64,000 nt of DNA, taken from an uncultured Tenacibaculum sp. (GTDB taxonomy: Bacteria; Bacteroidota; Bacteroidia; Flavobacteriales; Flavobacteriaceae). A program made the position numbers and the translations under genes. The stretch lies in NCBI RefSeq assembly GCF_947504135.1, contig NZ_CANNGG010000001.1, positions 124,001 through 188,000 on the forward strand. Reading direction: 5' to 3'. This document shows positions 51,499-60,766 of this stretch, piece by piece; positions within the stretch are counted from its first letter, which is position 1; each line of letters begins with the position of its first letter. The notes under the pieces were generated by a model. It worked only from the letters and a program-made list of their open reading frames with translations, was not told the DNA's origin and ran no database searches.

Positions 51499-52545
51499 TT
51501 AGGATTCCTCGTTTAAATATTCCTCCAAAAACTTATCAATAAGCACAGGCACAGGCTGCTCTTTTACTTTTGACCAACTCATTGTTTTTTCACTAACATT
51601 CGTAGTTTTTACTACCCAAAACTTCGTAATTAAATGCTGGTGTGACAATTTGTGAACAATATCTTCTTTATTAAAAAGTGATATGGTAGTTTTTTCAGGA
51701 AACAATTTTACAAACTGATTATGTTCTATCAATTCTTTTTTATCTGTTTCCTTTTTAGTTTCCACAAGTGGAAATTGATACAGTCCTTGCCAAATTCCTT
51801 TACCTACACGTTCCTTTAACACTGTTTGATCATCCTCTGTAACTGGAACCAAATAATTAAAATAACGTTTCTTAATTTTTACTTTCTTCTCCTTTACAGG
51901 AAGTTCTTTTACACTGTTATTTCCCTGCGCTACACAACTTTCAGCCAACGGGCATTCACCACACAACGGATTTTGGGGCTTGCAATGTAAAGCACCAAAA
52001 TCCATAATAGCTTGATTGTACACTCCTGGTTGTGTTACATCAATTACAGTTTGTGCTAACTCTTTAAACTCTTTAATTCCTTTGGTAGAATTAATTGGTG
52101 TAGTTATTCCAAAATAACGAGATAAAACTCTATAAACATTACCATCAACAACCGCAACAGGTTCATCATAACAAATAGATGCAATTGCTGAAGCGGTATA
52201 ATCTCCTACTCCTTTTAATTGTAATAATTCTTTATAGGTTTTAGGAAACACACCATTCAATTCTTCTGAAATATATTTAGCAGTAAAATGTAAATTTCTT
52301 GCTCTTGAGTAGTAACCCAAACCTTGCCATAATTTTAACACTTCAATTTCTTCAGCTTTTGCTAAATCAAACACTGTTGGGAAAGCTTTAGTAAACTTTA
52401 AAAAATACGGTAAGCCTTGCGCAACACGGGTTTGTTGTAACATAATTTCACTTAACCAAACACGATACGGATCTTTAGTTTTTCGCCAAGGAAGTTCTCT
52501 TTTGTTTTGTAAATACCAGAAAATTAATTGTTTAGATAAAGACAT
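51499..52545 (-). CDS. mutY: A/G-specific adenine glycosylase
   Basis: A 348-residue base-excision enzyme removing adenine opposite 8-oxoguanine. The catalytic Glu lies in SEIMLQQTRV. The helix-hairpin-helix is LKGVGDYTASAI, with Asp in VVDGNVYRVLSR. The [4Fe-4S] cysteines are C-x6-C-x2-C-x5-C (CKPQNPLCGECPLAESC). A C-terminal Nudix-like 8-oxoG recognition domain is present (about 225-348). It is divergent from the HU gene. Confidence 0.94.
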   Translation of the reverse strand: MSLSKQLIFWYLQNKRELPWRKTKDPYRVWLSEIMLQQTRVAQGLPYFLKFTKAFPTVFDLAKAEEIEVLKLWQGLGYYSRARNLHFTAKYISEELNGVFPKTYKELLQLKGVGDYTASAIASICYDEPVAVVDGNVYRVLSRYFGITTPINSTKGIKEFKELAQTVIDVTQPGVYNQAIMDFGALHCKPQNPLCGECPLAESCVAQGNNSVKELPVKEKKVKIKKRYFNYLVPVTEDDQTVLKERVGKGIWQGLYQFPLVETKKETDKKELIEHNQFVKLFPEKTTISLFNKEDIVHKLSHQHLITKFWVVKTTNVSEKTMSWSKVKEQPVPVLIDKFLEEYLNEES

Positions 52546-52563
52546 TTATGTAAATTGTGCCAG

Positions 52564-52571
52564 CAAAATTA
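52564..52571 (-). promoter_or_regulatory. -7 element TAATTTTG for mutY
   Basis: Exact TAnnTTTG on the minus strand, 18 nt before the mutY ATG. Confidence 0.5.
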
Positions 52572-52627
52572 ACATATTTTATTTAGATATTTTTATTCTT
52601 ATTTTTTTCGGAATAGATTAATTATCA

Positions 52628-52635
52628 TATATTTG
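52628..52635 (+). promoter_or_regulatory. -7 element TATATTTG for the HU gene
   Basis: Exact consensus 43 nt before the ATG at 52679. Confidence 0.55.
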
Positions 52636-52678
52636 CACCCTCAAAAATTCAAAAAGTAATTTCAAAAAAATATATAGA

Positions 52679-52969
52679 ATGACAAAAGCAGATATCGTAT
52701 CTAAAATTTCAGATAAGAGTGGAATTGAAAAAGCAGATGTTTTGGCGACTGTTGAAGCATTTATGGACGAAGTAAAAGATGCATTAGAGAATGGAGATAA
52801 TGTATATTTAAGAGGTTTCGGTAGTTTTATTATTAAAACTAGAGCAGAAAAAACTGGTAGAAACATTTCTAAAAATACCACCATTAAGATTCCTGCACAC
52901 AACATACCTGCTTTTAAACCTTCTAAGGTATTTACTGAAGGTGTAAAAACTAAAGTAGCCGTAAAATAA
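52679..52969 (+). CDS. HU/IHF family DNA-binding protein
   Basis: A 96-residue nucleoid protein. The helical N-terminus (MTKADIVSKISDKSGIEKADV) and the beta-arm region (VYLRGFGSFIIKTRAEKTGRN, then KIPAHNIPAFKPSK) are complete. It bends and compacts DNA. It precedes the short basic gene by 57 nt and RNase G, an order often seen in Flavobacteriaceae. Confidence 0.95.
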   Translation: MTKADIVSKISDKSGIEKADVLATVEAFMDEVKDALENGDNVYLRGFGSFIIKTRAEKTGRNISKNTTIKIPAHNIPAFKPSKVFTEGVKTKVAVK

Positions 52970-53026
52970 TTTAAAAAGTATTAACCCAAAGCCTTTCCTA
53001 CAAAGGTTTTACAAAACATTTTAACT

Positions 53027-53116
53027 ATGCCAAGTGGTAAAAAAAGAAAGAGAGCTAAGATCTCTACACACAAAAGAAAGAAAAGAGCAAGAGCAAATCG
53101 TCATAAGAAAAAGTAA
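53027..53116 (+). CDS. Very small basic protein, 29 residues
   Basis: A 29-residue frame starting MPSGKKRKRAKISTHKRKKR and ending HKKK; over half its residues are Lys or Arg. I recognise near-identical short basic proteins between HU and RNase G genes in other flavobacteria, so it is conserved and coding rather than chance. A terminator overlaps its stop codon. The composition suggests RNA or ribosome binding, but no function is established to my knowledge. Confidence 0.8.
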   Translation: MPSGKKRKRAKISTHKRKKRARANRHKKK

Positions 53117-53133
53117 GCAGTAGCTTACTTTTT
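53108..53133 (+). terminator. Terminator overlapping the small basic gene
   Basis: AAAAAGTAAGC (53108-53118) pairs perfectly with GCTTACTTTTT (53123-53133). The TAA stop codon is in the stem. Confidence 0.8.
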
Positions 53134-53262
53134 CGTTGCTTTTATAAGCTACGTTCATTGAAATTAAGGTTTTAACACCTTAAAATGGTATAAATAATAT
53201 ACCTGTTTACAAATTTTAATCCGTCTTCGTAAATTTTACGTCGGCACAAAACCATATTCAGA

Positions 53263-54807
53263 ATGAAAACAGAATTAATAATTCGTTCCAATTCTTCTGA
53301 TATTGATTTCGCCTTACTAAGAGATGGTAAACTTATTGAGTTAAACAAAGAAACAAGCGACAATAATTTTTCAGTCGGTGATATTTTTCTTGCTAAAATA
53401 GGAAAAGTGATGACTGGTTTAAATGCCGCTTTTGTAAATGTTGGATATCCTAAAGATGGTTTTTTACACTATCACGACTTAGGTCCGCAAGTACAATCTT
53501 TAAACAAATTCATTAAGAAAGTAAGCACAGGTAATTACAAAGAGTTCACTTTAAAAAACTTTCGCTTTGAAGAAGATATTAACAAAGACGGAAGTATTAA
53601 CGATGTACTAAAATCAGGTCAAAATTTATTAGTACAAATTGTAAAAGAACCTATATCTACCAAAGGTCCGCGTATTAGTTCGGAACTTTCTATTGCAGGT
53701 AGGTTTTTAGTTTTAGTTCCTTTTTCTAACCGTATATCGGTATCGCAAAAAATAGTAGATCCGAAAGAAAAGGAGCGTTTAAAAAAATTAGCAAAAAGTA
53801 TCAGACCCAAAGGGTTTGGTCTTATTTTACGTACTGTTGCCGAAGGTAAAAAGGTAGCAGAACTTGACAAAGATTTACAAAACTCACTTGACCGTTGGAA
53901 AACAATGTGTAAACGCATTGCTAACAACAACACTCCAACCAAAATATTAAGTGAGTTAAACAGAGCATCCTCTATTTTGAGAGATGTAATGAATGATTCT
54001 TTTACAAGCATTGTAACCAACGATGAAACTTTAAAAGTTGAAATTAAAGAGTATTTACAAGAGATATATCCTGAAAAGGAAAACATTGTAAAGCTTCACC
54101 GTTCTGAAGTCCCTATTTTTGAAAAGTATGGAATAGAGCGTCAAATTAAAACATCGTTTGGTAAAACAGTTTCAATGAGCAAAGGAGCTTATTTAGTTAT
54201 TGAACATACCGAAGCTTTACACGTTATAGATGTAAATAGCGGTAACCGTTCTAACAAATCCTTAAACCAAGAAGAAACTGCTTTAGAAGTCAATTTAATT
54301 GCAGCCAGTGAAATTGCTCGTCAGTTACAGTTACGAGATATGGGCGGAATTATAGTTGTTGACTTTATAGATATGAAGTCTGCTGAAAACAGACAGAAAT
54401 TATATCAACACTTAAAAGACGCGATGGCTTTAGATCGTACTAAACACAAAATTTTACCTCCAAGTAAATTTGGTTTAGTACAAATTACAAGACAACGTGT
54501 ACGACCTGAATTAGAGATAAAAACGCGTGAACCTAATCCAAATAAAAATGGAGAAGTGGAAGCTCCTATTGTCTTATTAGATAAAATAGAAGCAGAACTT
54601 GAACGCCTTATAAATAGTGGTAAAAACTATAAAGATATTACTTTAAATGTACATCCTTTTATAGCTGCTTATTTAACAAAAGGCGTGAACTCTATCCGTT
54701 TTAAATGGTTTGTTCAATACAAAAAGTGGATTAAAGTATTACCAAGAGACGCTTACCAGTACTTACAATATAAATTCTATTTTAAAAAGAAAAAAAAAAG
54801 TAAGTAA
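53263..54807 (+). CDS. rng: Ribonuclease E/G family protein
   Basis: A 514-residue endoribonuclease of the RNase G length class, without the RNase E scaffold tail. The S1 domain is at about 35-130 (VGDIFLAKIGKVMTGLNAAFVNVG). The DNase-I-like catalytic part has LHVIDVNSG and GGIIVVDFIDM with metal-binding Asp. It processes rRNA and mRNA. The C-terminus is Lys-rich. It is monocistronic and ends at a strong terminator. Confidence 0.93.
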   Translation: MKTELIIRSNSSDIDFALLRDGKLIELNKETSDNNFSVGDIFLAKIGKVMTGLNAAFVNVGYPKDGFLHYHDLGPQVQSLNKFIKKVSTGNYKEFTLKNFRFEEDINKDGSINDVLKSGQNLLVQIVKEPISTKGPRISSELSIAGRFLVLVPFSNRISVSQKIVDPKEKERLKKLAKSIRPKGFGLILRTVAEGKKVAELDKDLQNSLDRWKTMCKRIANNNTPTKILSELNRASSILRDVMNDSFTSIVTNDETLKVEIKEYLQEIYPEKENIVKLHRSEVPIFEKYGIERQIKTSFGKTVSMSKGAYLVIEHTEALHVIDVNSGNRSNKSLNQEETALEVNLIAASEIARQLQLRDMGGIIVVDFIDMKSAENRQKLYQHLKDAMALDRTKHKILPPSKFGLVQITRQRVRPELEIKTREPNPNKNGEVEAPIVLLDKIEAELERLINSGKNYKDITLNVHPFIAAYLTKGVNSIRFKWFVQYKKWIKVLPRDAYQYLQYKFYFKKKKKSK

Positions 54808-54826
54808 GGCAATCTTATTATGAAAT

Positions 54827-54858
54827 AAAAACCCGTATCGTTTGATACGGGTTTTTTT
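54827..54858. terminator. Bidirectional terminator
   Basis: AAAAACCCGTATC (54827-54839) pairs with GATACGGGTTTTT (54844-54856). It serves RNase G on plus and the patatin gene on minus. Confidence 0.88.
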
Positions 54859-54862
54859 ATTC

Positions 54863-57052
54863 TTAAAACCAAAAACCAAGATTAAATAACCAATAGTGTT
54901 CTGAGTGATCTGGTGACCATGCATATTTTAACTCAATAGGTCCCATAAAAGTCTCTACACTATATCCTAACGCGTAACCTGATTTAGTGTTTTTAAATAA
55001 GCTTCCATTATCAAAAATATCTTCTTCTACACGAGCATAGTTGGCAATAAACATTGCGTAATGATTTTTTAAAACCTCATAACGCAGATTAAATTCTGAT
55101 CTTAAGTAAGACTGATTGTTTAAACCTCCTGTATCATAACCATACATAGGAATGAAATTATTAATATAGTTTTGATTGTATCCTCCTAAGTGATAATCAA
55201 AAATTTCGAATGATTTTTTTCCTAAGGTATATCCTGCTTGTGAGGTATATTGAAAGGTCAATTTATCATAAAAAGTAGTAGCAAACCCCAAAGTTCCTCC
55301 TAATTGTGAAAATTGATGAAAAGGTTCGCTATTTTCTATTAATTCATCTAGCCTATTATTTCTATCAGACCATAAAAACCACTTAAAGCCTATATCTGCA
55401 TAAAACCCTCTTGTAGGGAACATTTCTTTGTTGTAGGTGTCTAATTTTAAATATGAATAGGCATTTATATAATTACTTCTATCAAAAAAGTCTTCTTTAC
55501 CATCAGAAGATATATTTTGTGTACTTGCATCTATATTTTTATGCTCTGTTCCTATACCAATCGCAAACTTTTTATCGAAGGTTGTTTGAAAGTATAATGA
55601 ACTTGAAAAATCTGAATACTTTCCGTTTATAAGTCCTGTATCATAAATGAAATCACTATTGAAAGAGTTGTATCTTGTACTAAAACCATAACTTGTTAAA
55701 AATCCGTTATCCACAAAATATTCTAAGTTATATCTGATTTTATCACCAATACCAACATCAACAGAAAGTTCATCATTTTGAAAAAGCAACTTTTTATGAT
55801 TATAATTCAATAAGACTGCTGACTTATACAGTAAATCATAATGTAACCCAAGACGTAAATAAGACTGAATTTTTTCTTCTTTTACTGTTAGCTCTAGTTT
55901 TTTTCCTTGGAAAGATTTATCGAAATGATAATCAATTCTAGTAAAGTTTTTTGTCGCTGTTAAGGTGTTTATTTTCTTAGAGATTTCTTTGTAAGAAACA
56001 CTATCACCTTCTCTTAACTGTAACTTTCCTAAAATATAGTTATTTGTGTAGTTTTTATTTCCTTTTATAATAATTCTATCAACCAAAAACCTTTTTCCTT
56101 TAGGTGATATTTTAGAGATTTTCCTTTTTTTAGGTTGCATTTTTGCAATACTATCAAAAACTACCCTATACTTTTTTGCTGTTTTTTCTCCTTCTGCTAA
56201 AATTTCATTCTTAACATCAAATGAAATCACACTGTAGTCTATAACATTTGGTCTTATATAAATGTCTAATAATTCTACCTGTTCATCAGACTTTTTATAC
56301 ATCTGAAAATTAATAATCTGTAACAATAACGAAGCTACAGACACTAATTCTTCTCTTTTTAACAACTCTCCTTGAACACTGACTCCTATAATGATATCAA
56401 CTCCCTTGTTTTTCATAACGTCAGCTGGAAAATTATTAACAACTCCTCCATCTACTAATAATTTACCTTCAATGTCTACAGGGTTTAACAAAGAAGGAAA
56501 AGCAGCACTTGCTCTTAGCGCTAAGGGCAACGAACCTGTTTCTAAAACTTCCTCTTCACCTGTTTCAATATTGGTACCTATACAGTAAAAAGGTATGGGT
56601 AGTTTAGAAAAGTCATTAATTTCATCAACAGGAGCTAATAATTCAGTTAAAAAACTCAAGACGTTTTGCCCTTTAGACAAACCTAAAGGTAAACCTAAAC
56701 TTCCTTTCTTAATAGGGAGAGATACTGCATATTTTTCTCCGTGAAGTTTACTAAAGAATGGTTTTTCTTTCCTTGGAACTTTATCTTGTAGCAAATTCAT
56801 AAAATCTGTTTCGAAAACAGCTTTTTCTATTTGATCCGCAGTATATCCAGCAGCATACAAACCTCCAACAATGGCTCCCATACTTGTACCTCCAATATAA
56901 TCTACCTGAACTCCCGCTTTTTCAAGCTCTTTTAACACACCTATATGGGCTATCCCTTTTGCTCCACCTCCACTAAGCACCAAACCTACTCTAGGTTGAT
57001 CTTGCGCTAACATAAATGCTGGTAGTAATAATAAAATTAGCAACTTTTTCAT
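54863..57052 (-). CDS. Patatin-like phospholipase with C-terminal beta-barrel
   Basis: A 729-residue outer-membrane protein. A signal peptide (about 1-16) is followed by a patatin domain (about 22-215) with oxyanion loop GGGAKG, nucleophile Ser57 in GTSMG and Asp201 in DGGVVNNFP. A POTRA-like region (about 318-390) and a 16-strand-type barrel ending LFNLGFWF follow. This is the layout of PlpD-like type Vd autotransporters. The Ser-Asp dyad is intact, so it should be a lipase. Its ATG overlaps the uvrC stop (ATGA), so both are one operon. Confidence 0.9.
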   Translation of the reverse strand: MKKLLILLLLPAFMLAQDQPRVGLVLSGGGAKGIAHIGVLKELEKAGVQVDYIGGTSMGAIVGGLYAAGYTADQIEKAVFETDFMNLLQDKVPRKEKPFFSKLHGEKYAVSLPIKKGSLGLPLGLSKGQNVLSFLTELLAPVDEINDFSKLPIPFYCIGTNIETGEEEVLETGSLPLALRASAAFPSLLNPVDIEGKLLVDGGVVNNFPADVMKNKGVDIIIGVSVQGELLKREELVSVASLLLQIINFQMYKKSDEQVELLDIYIRPNVIDYSVISFDVKNEILAEGEKTAKKYRVVFDSIAKMQPKKRKISKISPKGKRFLVDRIIIKGNKNYTNNYILGKLQLREGDSVSYKEISKKINTLTATKNFTRIDYHFDKSFQGKKLELTVKEEKIQSYLRLGLHYDLLYKSAVLLNYNHKKLLFQNDELSVDVGIGDKIRYNLEYFVDNGFLTSYGFSTRYNSFNSDFIYDTGLINGKYSDFSSSLYFQTTFDKKFAIGIGTEHKNIDASTQNISSDGKEDFFDRSNYINAYSYLKLDTYNKEMFPTRGFYADIGFKWFLWSDRNNRLDELIENSEPFHQFSQLGGTLGFATTFYDKLTFQYTSQAGYTLGKKSFEIFDYHLGGYNQNYINNFIPMYGYDTGGLNNQSYLRSEFNLRYEVLKNHYAMFIANYARVEEDIFDNGSLFKNTKSGYALGYSVETFMGPIELKYAWSPDHSEHYWLFNLGFWF

Positions 57053-58845
57053 TCTTCTTTTTTTTGATAGTGTTTGTATATTTTTTGAGCTCTAGCATTA
57101 CCTACTACCTCTTTTAACTCTTCAAAAGTAGCTGCTTTTACTCTTTTAGCTGATTTAAACTTGCGTAATAAATTAGTAATAGTTTGTTTACCTATATCTG
57201 GAATTTGTTCCAACTCTGATTGTATAGCACTTTTGCTTCGTTTGTTTCTATGAAAAGTGATTCCAAAACGGTGCGCTTCATTACGTAGATATTGGATAAT
57301 TTTAAGTGTTTCTGATTTTTTATCTAAATATAACGGAACCGGATCTCCTGGGTAAAAAATCTCTTCTAATCTTTTCGCAATACCAATAATAGCTATCTCC
57401 CCTCTTAAACCTAAAGTGTCTAAACTCTTTAAGGCGGAAGATAACTGCCCTTTACCTCCATCAATTACTATTAACTGTGGTAAAGGTTGTTCTTCGTCTA
57501 ATAACCTCTTATATCTTCTATATACTACTTCTTCCATTGAAGCAAAATCATCGGGGCCTTCAACTGTTTTGATATTAAAATGACGATAGTCTTTTTTACT
57601 TGGTTTTCCGTCTTTAAAAACTACACAAGCAGCAACAGGATTTGTTCCTTGTATGTTCGAGTTATCAAAACATTCAATATGACGTGGTTCTTTTCCTAAT
57701 CGTAAATCTTTTTGCATCTGTGCCATGATTCTTTTTACATGACGATCAGGATCTACAATCTTTATTTGCTTAAACTGTTCTTGACGGTAAAACTTTGCAT
57801 TTCGTTCAGATAATTCTACAATACGTTTTTTGTCTCCTAATTTTGGAACAGTTACTTTGATATCCTTACCCACATTTACTTTAAACGGAACAAAAATTTC
57901 TCTTGACAACGAATGAAAGCGCTGACGAGTTTCAATAATAAACAACTCAAGAAGCTCCTTATCCGTTTCTTCCAGTTTTTTCTTAATCTCTGTAGTATAC
58001 GATTGCACAATTGAACCATTCATTATCTTGAAAAAGTTTGCATAACCATGCGATTCATCAGAAATGATAGAAAACACATCTACGTTATTAATTGATGGAT
58101 TCACTATTGTTGATTTGGCTTGATAGTTTTGTAAAGAAGCTAATTTTTCTTTGATTTTTTGTGCTTCTTCAAATCGCATATCTGCAGCTAAATCAAACAT
58201 TATTTTTTCAAACTGCTGTAAACTTTCTTTAAAATTCCCTTTAATGATGTTTCTAATAGCTCTGATATCCTCTAAATAATCTTCCTCGGTTTGATATCCT
58301 TCACAAGATCCTTTACAATTCCCTAAATGATATTCTAAACAAACTTTATACTTATCAGCTTCAATCTTTTCTTGACTTAAATCATAATTACAAGTGCGTA
58401 GCGGATATAGTTCTTTAATCAAGTCTAACAATGCATATACAGTTCGTACATTAGTATAAGGTCCAAAATACTCCGATCCATCTTTAACAACTCTTCTTGT
58501 AGAAAATATACGAGGAAATCGCTCTTTCTTTATACAAATCCACGGATATGTTTTATCATCTTTTAACAAAACATTGTATCTAGGTTTATACTTCTTTATA
58601 AGATTATTTTCAAGAAGTAGCGCATCTGTTTCAGTATCAACCACCACATGTTCTATTCGAACAATTTTTTTTACTAAAACTCGTGTTTTACCATTCTCGT
58701 GATTCTTAGTAAAATAAGACGAAACTCGTTTCTTTAAATTCTTAGCTTTTCCAACATAAATAATCGTATCATCTTTATCAAAATATTGATAAACTCCTGG
58801 CGAGTTTGGTAGCGTTTTTATTTGAAGTTCGAGTGATGTTGGCAT
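57049..58845 (-). CDS. uvrC: Excinuclease ABC subunit C
   Basis: A 598-residue nucleotide-excision repair nuclease. The GIY-YIG domain is at the N-terminus (NSPGVYQYFDKDDTIIYVGKAKNLKKR). A Cys motif (CLEYHLGNCKGSC), a UVR domain (about 205-240), the RNase-H-like 5'-incision domain (ECFDNSNIQG, IVIDGGKGQLSSA) and C-terminal helix-hairpin-helix follow. The start is the ATG at 58845, five codons into the longest frame, where MPTSLELQ begins. A TATTTTCG near-match lies four bases before it. Confidence 0.94.
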   Translation of the reverse strand: MPTSLELQIKTLPNSPGVYQYFDKDDTIIYVGKAKNLKKRVSSYFTKNHENGKTRVLVKKIVRIEHVVVDTETDALLLENNLIKKYKPRYNVLLKDDKTYPWICIKKERFPRIFSTRRVVKDGSEYFGPYTNVRTVYALLDLIKELYPLRTCNYDLSQEKIEADKYKVCLEYHLGNCKGSCEGYQTEEDYLEDIRAIRNIIKGNFKESLQQFEKIMFDLAADMRFEEAQKIKEKLASLQNYQAKSTIVNPSINNVDVFSIISDESHGYANFFKIMNGSIVQSYTTEIKKKLEETDKELLELFIIETRQRFHSLSREIFVPFKVNVGKDIKVTVPKLGDKKRIVELSERNAKFYRQEQFKQIKIVDPDRHVKRIMAQMQKDLRLGKEPRHIECFDNSNIQGTNPVAACVVFKDGKPSKKDYRHFNIKTVEGPDDFASMEEVVYRRYKRLLDEEQPLPQLIVIDGGKGQLSSALKSLDTLGLRGEIAIIGIAKRLEEIFYPGDPVPLYLDKKSETLKIIQYLRNEAHRFGITFHRNKRSKSAIQSELEQIPDIGKQTITNLLRKFKSAKRVKAATFEELKEVVGNARAQKIYKHYQKKEE

Positions 58846-58914
58846 ACAACGAAAATACAATTTTCTTAAAAGATATTTGTTTTAATACTGTACATTTATC
58901 CTTTTCAATTAAAA

Positions 58915-60687
58915 ATGCAACAACCACAAGATTTTTATAATAAAGAGCTGAAAGATTTAGCTGTTCAACTTTCAAAAATAAATAGTAAAATAACCTTTAT
59001 AAGAATACTCAGACTATTTGTTTTTTTAAGCTTTTCTTTTGGAGTTTATTTAACATTCTATCAACCCTACACACCTTTTATAATTGGTTTTATAGGTGTT
59101 TTACTGTTTGTTTTTTTAGTTATACAACATCAGCACGTAAAAGAGAAACGTACTATTCTTCAGCTTAAAAAAGACAACAACCAACTAGAAATTGATGTTC
59201 TTAATGGTCATTTTGAATTACTTCCTGAAGGAACAGAGTTTACAAATTCCACGCACTATTATAGTAATGATATTGATTTGTTCGGAAAAGGTTCTTTTTT
59301 TCAATACATCAATAGAACTGCAACTACCAATGGTAAAAAGCTATTAGCTTCCTTACTAACAAACAATTCGATTACTTTTATTGAAGAAAAACAAAAAGCA
59401 CTTAATGAATTATCTGAAAAGATTCATTGGCGACAACATTTTACTTCACTAGCACATTTAGTTTCATCAACTACTCAAGAATCCTCAGTGATTTCAAAAT
59501 GGTTAATCAACTATGAGTCAAAACTAACAGCTACTTTAAAATGGGTTTCTCTGTTTTTCTCAACCATTTCAATAGTTTTAATAGTCTTATTGATTTTTAG
59601 TGCTATTCCTTTTTCAGTTGTTTTAATTTGGTTTTTTATCGGTTTAACAATTACAATCTTCCATATTAAAAAAACACAACATATTTACACCTCTTCAAGT
59701 AAGGCTAAAGATACTTTTAAACAGTATTATTTGCTTCTGGAACAAATAGAAAAGGAAACTTTTACTTCTGCTCTTCTAAAAGAAAAGCAACAAAAAATTG
59801 CTACCAAAACAAAAAAAGCGTCTGTTATTTTTAAAGAGTTTTCTAAAATTTTAGATACTTTCAATCAACGTAATAATATTGTTATTGCTATTATTGGAAA
59901 TGGCTTGTTTTTATGGGATATTACCCTTAGTATAAGAGTAGAAAAATGGATTCTTTCATATAAAGAAACTACCGATGAGTGGTTTAACGTTGTAGATTTT
60001 TTCGATGCTTATAACTCTTTTGCCAACTTCGTTTTTAATCATCCTACTTTTACTTTCCCTACTCTTCAAAAAGAAAACAACGGTATTATTGCTCAAAACC
60101 TTGGACATCCGCTTTTGAAATCCTCAAAAAGAGTTAACAATGACTTTACGATTTCTAAGGAACAATTTTTCATTATAACTGGCGCTAACATGGCAGGAAA
60201 GAGCACATTTTTGCGCACCGTTTCTTTATCCTTAGTCATGGCAAATTGTGGACTACCTGTATGCGCCACTAATTATCAATACACTCCTATAAAATTAATT
60301 ACCAGCATGCGAACATCTGACTCATTAACCGAGGATGAGTCTTATTTTTATTCAGAACTAAAACGGTTAAAATTTATTGTTGATACTATTGAAACCGATC
60401 GCTATTTTATTATTCTTGATGAAATTTTAAAAGGGACAAACAGTAAAGATAAAGCATCAGGCTCTAGGAAATTTGTTGAAAAACTTACACGTTCAAAATC
60501 TAATGGAATTATAGCTACTCACGATGTAAGTTTGTGTGAACTAGCTAATGAGTATCCTCAAATACTGAATTATTATTTTGATGCTGAAATTGTGAACAAT
60601 GAATTGTTTTTCGATTACACAATAAAATCTGGAACTTGTAAAAACATGAATGCTTCTTTTCTTCTTAAAAAAATGGAAATTGTGTAA
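58915..60687 (+). CDS. MutS-like ATPase with membrane segments
   Basis: A 590-residue protein. The C-terminal 200 residues are a MutS domain V ATPase: Walker A TGANMAGKST (about 418), Walker B YFIILDEILKG and signature SGSRKF. There is no mismatch-recognition domain. Instead, hydrophobic pairs at about 27-70 and 205-245 predict membrane anchoring, and the middle is MutS core-like. Such short membrane forms are common in Bacteroidetes and their role is unknown; mismatch repair is unlikely. It diverges from uvrC, with 69 nt between starts. Confidence 0.85.
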   Translation: MQQPQDFYNKELKDLAVQLSKINSKITFIRILRLFVFLSFSFGVYLTFYQPYTPFIIGFIGVLLFVFLVIQHQHVKEKRTILQLKKDNNQLEIDVLNGHFELLPEGTEFTNSTHYYSNDIDLFGKGSFFQYINRTATTNGKKLLASLLTNNSITFIEEKQKALNELSEKIHWRQHFTSLAHLVSSTTQESSVISKWLINYESKLTATLKWVSLFFSTISIVLIVLLIFSAIPFSVVLIWFFIGLTITIFHIKKTQHIYTSSSKAKDTFKQYYLLLEQIEKETFTSALLKEKQQKIATKTKKASVIFKEFSKILDTFNQRNNIVIAIIGNGLFLWDITLSIRVEKWILSYKETTDEWFNVVDFFDAYNSFANFVFNHPTFTFPTLQKENNGIIAQNLGHPLLKSSKRVNNDFTISKEQFFIITGANMAGKSTFLRTVSLSLVMANCGLPVCATNYQYTPIKLITSMRTSDSLTEDESYFYSELKRLKFIVDTIETDRYFIILDEILKGTNSKDKASGSRKFVEKLTRSKSNGIIATHDVSLCELANEYPQILNYYFDAEIVNNELFFDYTIKSGTCKNMNASFLLKKMEIV

Positions 60688-60754
60688 CCTTTTTGTTTTA
60701 AGAAAGCCTGTATTATCCATGGTAAATGACAGGAAAAATTGATTGATTAATCCG

Positions 60755-60762
60755 TACCTTTA
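60755..60762 (+). promoter_or_regulatory. -7 element TACCTTTA four bases before moaA ATG
   Basis: Near-consensus element, then CACT, then the ATG at 60767; another candidate for a leaderless mRNA. Confidence 0.45.
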
Positions 60763-60766
60763 CACT

